A DNA stretch of 64,000 nucleotides from Cerioporus squamosus (Eukaryota > Basidiomycota > Agaricomycetes > Polyporales > Polyporaceae). Under the pieces are notes generated by a model that saw only the letters and a program-made list of their open reading frames with translations, ran no database searches and was not told where the DNA came from. The stretch's first letter is position 1. Each line of letters starts with the position of its first letter. The position numbers and the translations under genes are program-made. This document shows positions 13,317 through 24,300 of the stretch, in pieces. Where the stretch lies: assembly GCA_022592435.1 (NCBI GenBank), contig JABYQS010000061.1:148535-212534 (forward strand), given 5' to 3'.

Positions 13317-13811
13317 CTACTTTTTCTTCTTCGGTTTCTTCTTCTTGACTCCTCCTCCCGCCGGACCTGATGGCGTCGGTGCAGCCCCGGTGCTGGCGAC
13401 TGTCGCGCAGCATCGGCGGGTGCTTGGGAGATGGATGGGGCAATCGGCGCCTGCGTCGGTCGTCTGTTCTGCATCTTCTGCATGAGGGATAGGTTCAGGG
13501 CATCGAATCGGTTCAAGAACACAGAAGAGTGTGTCTTGAACTTGAGGCACTGATCATCCCACCGTGTGTTAGCAACAACACAATGAATGAGGAGCATTGG
13601 CACGCACTGTGGTGTTGTCCGTGATTTTGAGGACCAGTTTCCCCGCGCCATCCGCCGACTGCCTCCACTTTACGCAGTATCGTGTCTGATGCCCGCGATC
13701 CAGTCAGTACCGGGATGCTGAGACGGGAGGACTACTCACGGTGTTCGGAGACTTTTCGTAGAGAGCCTCTGCCGCCTCCTGGTACTCCTGCCAGGAGGAA
13801 ATGTAGACCAT
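13317..13811 (-). CDS. SRP9: Signal recognition particle SRP9/SRP21-like subunit
   Basis: SRP9 and its fungal counterpart Srp21 are small SRP RNA-binding subunits of the cytosolic particle that targets nascent secretory proteins to the ER. The protein starts MVYISSWQEYQEAAEALY, matching the N-terminal helix of the family. Exon 2 (13608-13685) encodes a basic beta-strand segment, RYCVKWRQSADGAGKLVLKI, and exon 3 begins CLKFKTHSSVFLNRFDALN. Exons 13740-13811 and 13608-13685 and the start of exon 3 at 13549 join in phase, with introns of 54 and 58 nt. The tail is uncertain. The typical lysine-rich fungal end (GGGVKKKKPKKKK, stop at 13317) lies in a different frame from the start of exon 3, so an unseen short intron or a one-base lesion lies between about 13480 and 13380. 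Confidence 0.8.
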
Positions 13812-14054
13812 GGCGGACGCAGGCAACTTGCCGCGGACGACTCGCGTGGGCCTGCATGCGGCTGCCTGTGACCGTGACGGCAACGCCGTGACCGATGTCC
13901 CGCGCCCGCGTGACAGGGCGCGTAAATCGGAGGCCGTCCCGAGGGCCGCGGCCCCGCGTCATGAGCACGTATTTTTGGGCCCCGCCTTGCCCCGCACACG
14001 ACCGCCTCGTACGAGTCACCGCCGCGCTCATCGTCCTCCTTGTCTCCTACCACC
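13812..14054. promoter_or_regulatory. Divergent promoter between SRP9-like gene and carrier gene
   Basis: The two start codons face away from each other across 243 bp, so this segment must hold both 5' leaders and promoters. It is GC-rich and I see no clear TATA box. Shared regulation of the two genes is possible but is inferred only from geometry. Confidence 0.5.
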
Positions 14055-15715
14055 ATGTCCGACGCGTCCCAGAGAAAGCGTGAGTGCTGCAGACCTCGCT
14101 GTATGCGCCTTGTGCTCACTTCGGACTCGGATGCCCGGACGCCCGAACCCTGGGATGCTCAACGTCGGTCAACTCTCTAGCCCTCCCGTTCGTCGCGAAC
14201 TTCGCGGCCGGAGCCATCGCTGGCATCTCTGAGATCCTGACGTTCTACCCTCTCGGTGAGTCGCGTCGTTCTTAGGTGCCTACACGCACACCTGACGCGA
14301 GGACGCGTAGATGTCGTGAGTTTGTCGCTTCGCACCTCGGCCGAACACCCGTTCACGCGCATAGGGTTCTGACGCACCAGGTCAAGACGCGTATGCAGCT
14401 GGAGACGGGCAAGTCTAAGCAGGGTGTGCTAGGGAGCTTCCAGACTATCATCAAGGAGGAGGGGTACGTCCGCCTCTAACGCCGCTACCTCCCCGCTGCG
14501 TCCTCACACCCGCACGCATTGCAGATTCAGCCGGCTGTACCGCGGTCTCGTACCGCCGCTGCTGATGGAGGCACCGAAGCGTGCGACCAAGTTGTGCGTG
14601 CATCCATGTCTGTGGAGATATCGCCATATGTGACTGACCTGCGTCCATAGCGCCGCCAATGACTTCTGGGGCAAGCGATTCCTCACTCTGACCGGGGAGA
14701 AGAAGATGACGCAAAATATCGCGATCGCGACCGGTTGTGCGGCCGGTGCAACTGAGAGCTTCGTCGTGGTGCCTTTCGAGCTGGTGAAAATCAAGTGCGT
14801 ACATGCGCACTCTAGCCTGGACAGTGGCGCTAACCTCACTGCAGGCTGCAAGACAAGTCTAGCACATTTGCTGGACCCATGGACGTCGTCAGAAAGGTGA
14901 TCAAGAACGACGGTCTGCTTGGTACGTCCCCGACATAGGCTACCCGACTGTATGCGCCCTAAGTGAGCACCCAGGTCTGTACGCGGGCATGGAGGCGACC
15001 ATGTGGAGGTAAGCTCTTAGTTGGCATCGGCCGCACTTGCTCATCATGGCGATGGTCGTGCTAGACATTTCTGGTGGAATGGAGGATACTTCGGCTGCAT
15101 CTTCCAGGTTCGGGCACTACTACCGAAGCCCGAGGTAAGTTTCGTACCTCTGTTCGAATGGTGGATGGCCCAATGACCCCATACATCGTATCAGACGAAC
15201 AAGGCCCGGCTATTGAACGATCTCGCCGCTGGAACAATTGGCGGCCTCGTAGGAACCGCCATAAACACGCCGTACGTCCTGCAATGCCACGTGCCCAACC
15301 GATGATCCCGTCTCACGGTGGCTTGCCAGGTTTGACGTCGTAAAGTCGCGCATACAGGGCGCGAGCAAGGTCCCTGGCGTCGTCCCGAAGTATAACTGGA
15401 CATACCCTGCGTGAGCGCCTCAGTCTTAATGTCTGTGGCCGTTAATCAGCTTGAACTAACACTCTCATCCTCCACACCCATAGATTGGTGACAATCTTCC
15501 GGGAAGAGGGCCCTGCAGCGCTGTACAAGGGCTTTGTGCCGAAGGTTCTCCGACTCGCACCGGGAGGCGGTGTCCTCCTGCTCGTCGTCGAGTTCACGCT
15601 CAACGTCTTCCGCCAAGGTACGCCCGTCCCGGATCCCGCTCTTGCTCACCATTCATGTGTCACTGTGATCGACTAACGAGCCTCTGCTGTAGCGCTGGGC
15701 CCGCCGTACATCTGA
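14055..15715 (+). CDS. ODC1: Mitochondrial 2-oxodicarboxylate carrier
   Basis: This is a mitochondrial carrier family protein of the Odc type, which exchanges 2-oxoadipate, 2-oxoglutarate and related acids across the inner membrane. Thirteen exons splice in phase to 298 residues, the normal family length: 14055-14079, 14181-14255, 14311-14315, 14381-14463, 14525-14593, 14651-14794, 14845-14921, 14975-15008, 15065-15134, 15195-15271, 15330-15410, 15484-15617 and 15693-15715. All three carrier signatures are present: PLDVVKTR, PFELVKIK and PFDVVKSR. The subtype rests on FAAGAIAGISEILTFYPLD near the N-terminus and GPAALYKGFVPKVLRL near the C-terminus, which resemble fungal Odc1/Odc2. Exon 3 is only 5 nt and completes the Asp-Val of the first signature. 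Confidence 0.9.
14311..14315 (+). other. ODC1: 5-nt micro-exon of the carrier gene
   Basis: The bases ATGTC lie between an intron ending GCGTAG and a donor GTGAGT. Joined to the last base of exon 2 they give GAT GTC, and exon 4 then supplies GTC AAG, producing DVVK. Without this exon the invariant acidic residue of the first carrier signature is lost and the frame breaks. Confidence 0.8.
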
Positions 15716-16477
15716 GCATATCAAGCGCGGGGACTGGATACCATCATGTAACCTGGATCGGACAGATCGGACAGCACATCCTATAGGACGCTTCGCGTTT
15801 CGAGCGCCGTCGACCGGACTGTCGAGTTAGATCCATGCTAAGTATTTTTGTTGTAGAGTAATCTAGATGCGCGAGGTGTGCCCATCACTATCTATGCTGT
15901 CTATTGCCGTCTATCCGTGCTGCTTATGAAGCTTGAAGCCTCACGGTATATGGTATTCGCATACTGAAGCTTTGCAGGAGATATGAGCATCCTCTCGGAT
16001 TTCAAACCTCGCTATACCCTCGCAGCGGCAGTCCGAATTTATATCTGCTGAAACAAGTCGATGTTATACGGTTTGCACTCAGTTGAGTCATCCGTTCAAA
16101 CGGCTTGCGGGTACCTGGTACGGTCCTTGCTCACTTCGCGCGCACGATCACCCGGCTCATGTTCTTCTGGCAGGCCCATTACCTCCTCCTCCTCCTCCAT
16201 GTGTCGGTTTCCCCTACTAGGGCACCATCGGTGATCTATTGGAATCCGTCCTGGTGGTCGCGGCGTGTCCGAGGACTTTGACCGCGACTGGGACTGCGGA
16301 TAGTTGAGTTGCAATTCAGGCTAGGAGTATCATAGGTGACGACGCATTGCGATTTGCGGGATCTGCTAGACGTGGAACCGCTGCACACATGGGCCTTAGC
16401 TCCAGTTCATCGGGGGCGATGCGCTGACATGCGATGGGCGACCAGCTCGGTTGTTCATCCCCACTTCAAGCTTAACC
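15716..16477. other. 3' flank of carrier gene and intergenic
   Basis: Contains the presumed 3' untranslated region of the carrier gene and a short run of TCC repeats near 16183-16197. No gene is supported. Confidence 0.5.
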
Positions 16478-16690
16478 ATGTCGGAGTCTGACTTTGAGTG
16501 GCACTCCTCAGCCTCTCCTCCTGCGTCTCACCCCATGTCCGGTCGCCTTCGCCGCTCGCCGCTCCTCGACACGAGCAAATCATACGACGCAATGCCATGA
16601 AGGTCGACATGTTGCTCAGTTATACGGCAAACTTGCCCGACGAGACGCTCCTCCGCGCACAGCGGCGTCGATTGCCGCACTGTGCACACC
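16478..16690 (+). pseudogene. Relic of the 5' end of the HNH-type gene
   Basis: The translation MSESDFEWHSSASPP and, after a frame break near 16599, KVDMLLSYTANLPDETLL matches the N-terminal part of the minus-strand gene at 19014-20578 (SYSSTSPPEP and KVETMLDHTANMPDEALL). The similarity stops around codon 70, and nothing of the nuclease-like part is present. It is therefore a truncated, frame-broken copy lying in the opposite orientation about 4 kb from its relative. Confidence 0.65.
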
Positions 16691-17164
16691 ATACGGGCGA
16701 CGGACCACACCTCCATCAGTCGCGTCCATCGTCCCCGCGAGTCCGCTTTTGCAACCTCGCCAACCGATATTTTTCCTGCCTGCCATAGAGCAGATGCCCG
16801 CTCGATGCGGATGCCTGCGGAATGCGGATGCCTGCGGCATGCGGATGTGACTTGTGTCTCGTTTGTACAGCACCCTTCGTGCCTATACACACTATTGAAC
16901 ATCCCAGATACCCTCTATGGAGCTTCCAAGGCTGCGCACCGACGTTTTTAGTTGTTGTGAGGCTGGGAATGGGATGGATGGCAAGCTCGTCGACCGGATG
17001 ACCCCAGGATCACGCATAGGAGCCAGGTCCGTAGTAACCCCATCTCTGCGTATACCCGCCCACATAGGCCTCCATGGTATACCATACTACCCATGCTATT
17101 CGCCGTCTGTCCCTCCCCGCTGTCCCGCAAGGCAAAATGCCATAGGTGCTCTCCGAGTACGCTA

Positions 17165-17305
17165 CTACAGCTATCGGCAGCGTGAACTTCTTCGGGCGCT
17201 ACAGCTGGCGTCAAAACCAATGCCCGACACGCGAAAGCGTGCATGTTGCGCCAGAAAATGCCCAAAATTCAGAAAATTCCCCGTAGGCCGTACAAGCCCA
17301 AAACT
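17165..17305 (+). repeat. Inverted repeat, left arm
   Basis: The block containing TACAGCTGGCGTCAAAAC and ATGCCCGAC, followed by an A/T-rich AAAATTC segment, recurs inverted at 17595-17715 with one mismatch over the 29-base core and looser similarity beyond it. Translated in matching orientation, both arms give LQLASK-x-MPD and a basic KF-x-KF tail, so the arms may derive from coding sequence. The spacer is about 290 bp. Confidence 0.6.
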
Positions 17306-17594
17306 ATGAGAAATCAATAAAAGCACCCTATGATCTTCTTGCACGAAGGTTTGACGGTCGTACGCTGGTCTCAGAGGTCGTTTGAGCTCGAGTATGGGAC
17401 CAAGAGACCATGTCTGCGGGCGCTTGGACGTCGCACAGCCGCACTCGCGTGTAGCGCCCGTAGACGTGGTGTTTTGGTTGCTCTTGGCCACCTCCATTCC
17501 CCGGATATATCCAGAGTAGAGGTACAAGAAACTATGCTGGTGCGTAGATGAGTGCACCCCGAAGTCGAATGAGGCGAAACGGAGGAGTCAAAGC

Positions 17595-17715
17595 AGGGCT
17601 GTTGAATTTTTTGAATTTTTCGATTTCTTTCGTGCGTTCGGAGTTCAAACTGCGCATCGGAACGTCGGGCATTAGTTTTGACGCCAGCTGTAAGTAATGC
17701 AACTCTTTCGCAGTG
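17595..17715 (-). repeat. Inverted repeat, right arm
   Basis: This is the minus-strand partner of the arm at 17165-17305. It shares the LQLASK-x-MPD-encoding core and the A/T-rich tail. No target-site duplication is evident around the pair, so a transposon origin is not established. Confidence 0.6.
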
Positions 17716-17719
17716 ACTC

Positions 17720-19013
17720 GTCCGAACCCAGTTGGGGTTTTTCGCCAGATGCTTCCCTCCCCGCCGCTGTATAATACTACACCAGTTGTGTCGAACAAGG
17801 GCTACAGCGGCGCGGTTGCCGTATATGCCTCACATAGGGAGGAGGAAGCTGCCCCGAAGTATGCAGTTCGCAGTGAGCGGTGTTCTGCGGTGTTGCGGCT
17901 CTGGCGACAAGCCATCCGACCTAACCGTCTGCTCGAGCGTACTAGTATGTACACTGGTTTCCATCATGATGTCCACAGTGCCATGGGACACTGCGCCCAT
18001 TCTCTCATGTCACATGCCATCCAATCCTCCACGATCAAGGTCAGCCAATCGCTGAGTCCTTGCAAGACATCCCAGGCTGGCTCGAATGATGTTGCCATTT
18101 CCTCATACTCGGGATAAGGAGGAAACATATATAGGTCACCGCCGTGCTTCTCGCTTCTGTTGCAACTTGCCGGACATGTGCGGTGGTCTCCCCGCCCGAG
18201 TGCAAGTCCCTCAGGCTTGGGTGGTGAACATACGCGAGGACCTGGTATTCACGAGCCACTGCCATGAACACGACGAGTTTGCGCTTGCAGGCTTCATACT
18301 TAATCCCTCTCTGGGAGTTTCCGCCTTTCTTCTGCTATTCGCCCTCGAGAATGTCGTGTATGTGTCTGCGAACTTATGGACTCACCGGTCCCTCCCTGAC
18401 TGCTTGCGAATGAGGCTGCATGGTCAATTACGCCTATATCATCCACATAACGCTCTTAGTAGTTACTGCCTCATGCGGTTACCCACATGCCCGCTGATGT
18501 GCTGATTGTGTTTGCTGCTCCGCGAGTCCCTCCGAGGGTCATCGGTCTCTTGTGGGGGCCGACCTCTCGTGCGTGTCCCGGGGCCGCTGGCGAGCCCTTG
18601 GTTCTTTTGCTCTTGCGGTCTCTGATCCTGGGAGCATTGGTTGCTGGCTCGCCGCAAGGCGCATGGTCTCGCATCAGTTGTCTAAGTGGGATTCGCGGTG
18701 GGAGAGGGTGACGCGCCTCGCGGCCGTGCCGTCTGAGCGCGTGTCCCTTCGCCTACCAAACACGGTCACCTCCTCCTCCTCCTCCTCCTCCTCCTCCTCC
18801 TCCGCCATGTCCGAGAACACGATCATAACCGATACGCGGCTGTTACGGTGAACCGGCCAGCATGCATTGCTCACTAGTTGCGTTCGGTGAGAGCATGTCT
18901 CGTGGGAGGTTCAGTGCGTGCGTGCGGATATTGGGCAACGGTAAGTGATACTTATATACGGATCCGCGTCACTATTGAGACCGGCCTACAGGAATTCGTC
19001 CTACTGTTCTCGT
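17720..19013. other. Intergenic with CTC microsatellite
   Basis: No gene is supported. A TCC run at about 18770-18803 produces artificial poly-serine or poly-glutamate frames on the two strands. The part next to 19014 is likely the 3' flank of the HNH-type gene on the minus strand. Confidence 0.5.
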
Positions 19014-20578
19014 TCAACAGGGCCATGACCCACTGTACCCCATTTCACGCAGGTGGCGCATGAAACTATTGCCATCCACATCCGGGATCTCCTCCTCGGG
19101 GAGATATCTGAGTTTGTCCAACGGCACGACGACCCCGCTCTCGTGCAGATGCCGGTGAGCGCAGCGCGTCCTCTTAAGAGCGTGACATCGGGCAGGGGCA
19201 CTCCTCTGAGCGACTGGTCTGGCTGAGCGTCCTGGAACCAGCAACTGTGCTCGGACGGCCAGAAGCGCGTCGTGACTTCGTCCAGTGTGTGGTCCTTGAA
19301 GTCAAGGTACTGTGGAATTTCCGTTGGTAGCATGCCGCCGGTGGGCCGGTATACGGTGACTCGGTAGCGGTGTGGTACCTAGGAATCCGAGTCAATACCA
19401 GTACTCATCGGTGAGACTCCGGTGCTAGGATATCCCGAGACGTACCTCTGTAGGCGTGAGGCAGGAGTGAAGGGCCGCGATCGAGTATTGGCAGTCGGGC
19501 TGCAGGAAGTAGCTGTTCTGAGGAATGTTGGCGTGGGCGTCGTCGACAATGATCGGCGGACACTGGTAGATACGCTGGAGCAGCTCAACGGTGATCGCCA
19601 ACGATTCTGTCTAAGTAAGGAGACCCCCCGTCAGTGAGTGTCTCGTCAGCACAGTATCTGCGAGGGGTGCATGCCTTGGTTTTGTGCACCTCGTCGACCG
19701 CGTCGAAGATGCGCACAGGCTCGAGCGCGGCGGAGTAAGCGGCATGGCCCTTGAGCAACGGGTCGCCTTCGACGCTCATGTCGACCACGCCAGTCAAGCA
19801 ACAGGTGAAGTTGTCTCGCATGAGGACCTAGAAAGACGTATGAGAGGGAGGAAGCGCAGTATGCGAGGGTTGATTACCTGCGTTGTTGTCTGATCAACCC
19901 GAAGGGCCTCCTCCCTTTCCGGCATCATGGTCCCCGTCTTGGCGACATCTGGTAACAGCATGGTTTAGAAAAAGGCATGGATCCTCAGCGAACAAGCTGA
20001 GAACATACGGGGCCACAGCGCGTACGCAATCCACACCACGGCAAGGTACGAGAGTCTCGCCGCTTGCACATCGGAATCCGGCGCGACCTGGGACAAAGTC
20101 CCGTCTTCGCCCCAGTGTGCGGCACAAGCGCATATCGCGGCACTGACGTATCTTCTCGCAGACGACATGCCCAGCTCGTCCGTCACGCGCAACATCGTGT
20201 CGAAGAGCCGTCCGATGCTGAAATCCGAGGTACGCCCGCTGATACGTCCGCTTGCGATGAGCACGTTGAAGCATTCTGGCCGGTTCAGAGATGCGTATTG
20301 GTCCAGATCGAGGATCTCCAAGTGTTCCCGGGCAAGGCGGAGGAGTGCTTCGTCTGGCATGTTGGCTGTGTGATCGAGCATCGTCTCGACCTTCCGGGAG
20401 ATCGCGTCGTATGGGCCGCCCTGGTCGATGCGCGGTAACGAGGACGTCATCCTTGGCGCAGGCTCGGGCGGAGAAGTTGAGGAGTACGAGCAGAAGTCAG
20501 GCATAACGTTGGACCGGGAATGAGCAGGCAAAGCTGGGGGGACCCCACCTTTATGTCGAGCGCGTCCGCCTCCGACAT
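19014..20578 (-). CDS. HNH_2-type nuclease-domain protein (basidiomycete family)
   Basis: The product resembles Agaricomycete proteins with an HNH_2 nuclease-like domain of unknown biological role. Visible pieces in order are: an N-terminal helical part (KVETMLDHTANMPDEALLRL ... RLSYLAVVWIAYALW), then VLMRDNFTCCLTGVVD, which matches the R-D-x-x-x-C-x-x-T-G start of the domain. A later segment, SYFLQPDCQYSIAALHSCLTPTE, leads into VPHRYRVTVYRP, and the C-terminus is LREMGYSGSWPC. At least five exons are needed, with acceptors near 19949, 19829, 19609 and 19380. The usual Ala-His-Ile motif is not clear, so catalytic activity is doubtful. The start at 20578 (MSEADALD) needs an unresolved first intron; an internal Met near 20504 is the alternative. 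Confidence 0.6.
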
Positions 20579-21326
20579 ATGCGACGTTGAGGATCTGGTC
20601 TGAATCAGAATGTATGCCTCCGCAGACCTAGCTCAGATTAAAACCCGAAGGGATTGTCTCTGGGACCGATTCCAACAGCGGGGCGGGATAGATTGCCTGG
20701 GAAGAACTTGCAAAATGACCCAGCATCGTTATGTTCACCGGTCCAGTAAATACCAAGCAGTATACATCCGCAAACTGTTTAGATGTGCATGCCCGAGTGT
20801 ATCCGAGTCCTCCTACAGCCCGATTGTCGACTCCTCTGACGAATTATGAACTGGACTGGGTTTGCTGCAGGAGGCCTACAGCTGGAAACTTACTGACTCT
20901 GATGCGGAACTGCAGCCCAATCGTTAAGCGGGTCCCGAGGACTGCGATGACCTGCGGCTCCTCATATCAAGCTCACGCAAGAGGAGCCTGGAAATGGTCC
21001 CAGTGAGGTTCTTACCCCTTTTCAGAGCGAGATGAAGAGATAACATGGACGGAGGAGAAATGGATGACGAACAGTGATGAACTAGGTATCTCTGCAGCGT
21101 GCGGGGGAAGTTCACTAGCATCTCAATCAAACAGGCGAGCTGCTTCTCCAGACGCACCGGGCCATGCTCCTCAGCGCCCACAAAGAAGACGGGGATTATT
21201 GTGACCGAGGTGCTGCCGCTCTATGGGCGGAGTGAGGGCACCAGTAGAGGTGCAAGGTCGAGCGAAACCTATGTAGAGCCTTTGGTACGCCTGCACATAG
21301 CAATCCCTGCGTCTATGCAGTCTTGT
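20579..21326. other. Intergenic between two minus-strand genes
   Basis: Holds the promoter of the HNH-type gene and the 3' flank of MCD4. I see no gene, RNA or repeat. Confidence 0.5.
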
Positions 21327-24300
21327 TCAACCCATTGGAAGTATATGACCGCGCGGCTGGCCAGCCATGAGAACCTCGCCAACGGCGCAGATGCCCGCAG
21401 ACCAGACGAGAAGCAACGAGCTGATGCAAAAGAAGCTTATCGTCTGCCCGATCTCGAGCCACGAGCCCGTGTCGGTGACGTTCAGGAAGAACGTGATTGT
21501 CATCACTGGCGGGATGACGGTCAGTATCAGGACGGGGCGGCGTGAGATGCGTCCGGACATACCGTCTGTGAGGGTGAGCGCGACGAGGAAGAGGCTGAAG
21601 GGCGGGAGATCGAGGCGCGCGTTGAGGATAGAGAAGGTGATCGCGAGGATGATGTACGGCGAGACGATCTTGAAGATCTGCAGAGAAATGCGTAAGTCGT
21701 CCGATACACGCAGTCGGGCGGTGGCGGGCATACGCACCAATAGGGAGGCCATGAGGAAGGGGTTGAACACAGGGACCAGTCGATATACGGGTTCCAGGTA
21801 GAAAGAGCTGGTTGGAGTAGGTGAGATCTCTACATCCGTGCGAGAGACTTCAAACTCACGAGATCGATGCGACGCTGTACCACATAAGTCAGATCAGGGC
21901 CCACGAGGCTCGACATCGACACTCACTTTCCAGTCCCAAAGAACGCCACTTGCACGAAGAACAGGAAGAACACGGCAATCCGCAGGTCATCCGCCTTCGG
22001 GCGGTACGTGCTCGCGTCCTGCTTGTCTTCCCGTTTTCCTTGCAATTCGCGCTTCTCTACACTGAGCCGCTCTGATTGAGCACGGAGGACAGACTCGACC
22101 TCGACCCACAGACAGAGCGAGAGCGAGTACACCACATAAAACAAACCCTCGACCGCGATGGCAAGCCAGACGAAGCATGCGCCGAAGCCGAGGAAGAAGC
22201 TCAGCAGGCGTGCGTGAGGGTGTTCTCGACCGACACGGAGGACGAACGGCAGGAACGCTGTGCTCACTGTATGGTATGCGTGTCATCAACATGGGTGCGA
22301 AACAGCACCAAAGGAAGGTGAGACGTACGGAATAAGGCCCAGCCAATGAAGCGGAAGATCGGGGAGACACCCTTCTTGTCGCGGAGGTCGCGGACGATGA
22401 AGTTCACCAGGATGACGCTCCAGCCAAGGCTGTTGAGCTGGAGGGGTACTATCAGCGAGTGTCTGTGAGAGATGGACAGGCGCAGAGACTTACTAGGAAG
22501 AATATGACAGTCTTGAATAAGCGTCCCTGATGAGGATCGGCGAATTTGAACAACCGTATCCCAAGGATTCCTATCGCATACATGGCGACCGCCCCGGAAG
22601 TGCTGTTATCCCCTTCAGACTGCCGAACACACGACACATGAAGGGACGATACTGGACTCACATTCCAATCAAGTTCTCCTCTTGATGTACGCTGAGGAGA
22701 GGGAATACTGCAGTGCCGAGACAGCACGCAGTCCACGCGAGCCCCAATCGCCAGTGCTCTTTTCGAGCCTGATTTGGCCATCCTACCATGGGCCACAGCA
22801 CGCCTACGGCCACGAACCATGCGCTCCAGATGGAACGATGCGTGTATCCTGCCTGCGCAGTGCATTCAGCTAAGCAGTCGCGCAGGTACGAAAGGTACTC
22901 ACAACCATACTCTGCAGCGCTGCCACCACGAGCAACCCGCGCAGCACGAGTCCGAAGACAGAACTTGGCCGTGCTCGCTGCACATACTGCAGGAGCGGCT
23001 TACCCGCGCGGACGAGCACCTGGTTCCAGAAGTAGCACGGGAAGACGATGTAGACGTAGAACGTCGCCGGCGAGCGCTGCTTCGCGAACAGCGCCCAGAA
23101 AGCTGCCAACACGGACGTCGCTGTGATGTGGACTGGAGTTTGGCTCTGGCTGAGGTGCGAGGAGGACGGGAGGAGGATCGAGACGGCGCCGTATGCTATC
23201 CAGCCAAGGTAGGCGGCGATGACGATGCCTCGGATCAGCGTGCGGTCGTAACTGACGGCTGAGTGAGATCTTTATGCGCGAGGTGGGATTGCGAAGGACT
23301 CACGTTTGGAGATAGCGGAGGCCTTCGAGTGTGTGCGCGATAAACTCCTTGGCCTGCAGGCGAGCCTGGTAGTAGTCCTTATTCCGAATCAACTCTTCGG
23401 TAGCAGCAATTTGGCTCTGTCCAGGAAGTTCTTCTGTGCCGTTGGCATGGGCGAAGTACGCGTATGGGCGATAGAAGAGCGAGTGCGTCTTCTTCTCCAC
23501 TAGACATCGCAGATCAGCGAGGCTGCAAAAGTCGCACGACAAGCGAACGCACCGTGCTTGACCCGGTAGTGCTCAACGATAACCTAGTCCACTGCATGAG
23601 CCGAGTTTACCCTCACGCAGCACTGTTAGCGTACCTTGGCGTTCACCAGCGCAGCCTCTGCTTGCGTCCTCTCGCTATCCTTCGCGAGCAGGTATCCAGG
23701 CTTTGTCGGGTCAACATCCGGGAGTACCCCGACAGAGTTGATCGGCCAGTTAACGCCAATCGAGCGCAGACATGAGCGCAGCCACGTCCGCCTGCTCGAC
23801 GTCTCGGCGCAGCAAATGCGACAACCCAAACGGCGCCGAGTACGCGTCGTGCGATGACGGTGTGCTGTCAGGTAGGGGTCCACGGACGCCTTCCCCCAAT
23901 GCAATCAGTGGGGTGCGCGTATTGTCCGGGTCTGTGGGTGTGTAAGTTGAGGAAGCGGCTCGCGACGGGAGAAACTCGGACCTCACCGCCGTCTCCGTGG
24001 TTCCCGATCTTCGACATGCCATGGTCGGCGGTGAAGACGAACGCGGTCTCCTCGTCCCTGTAGAACTCGCTAAAGAGGGCCTCGGTCTGTTTGACGATCT
24101 CGTCCACGACCTGAATATTCGCCATGTACTCCTGTGGGGCACAAATGAGCGCATAAGCTCTGTCATGAATGAGAGCCACATACCTTCGAGTGTGGTCGGT
24201 AGGAATGTCCCGTTGTGTCGAGGCCGAGTAGGTGAAGGAAGAAGACTGTCTTGTCGCCGCGCAGACGTGCGTCCAGCGCGGCGTCTGAGGTGGCGTTGTG

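Noticed and set aside
18674..18874. Poly-glutamate and poly-serine frames
   Set aside because: Artefact of the TCC run near 18770-18803.
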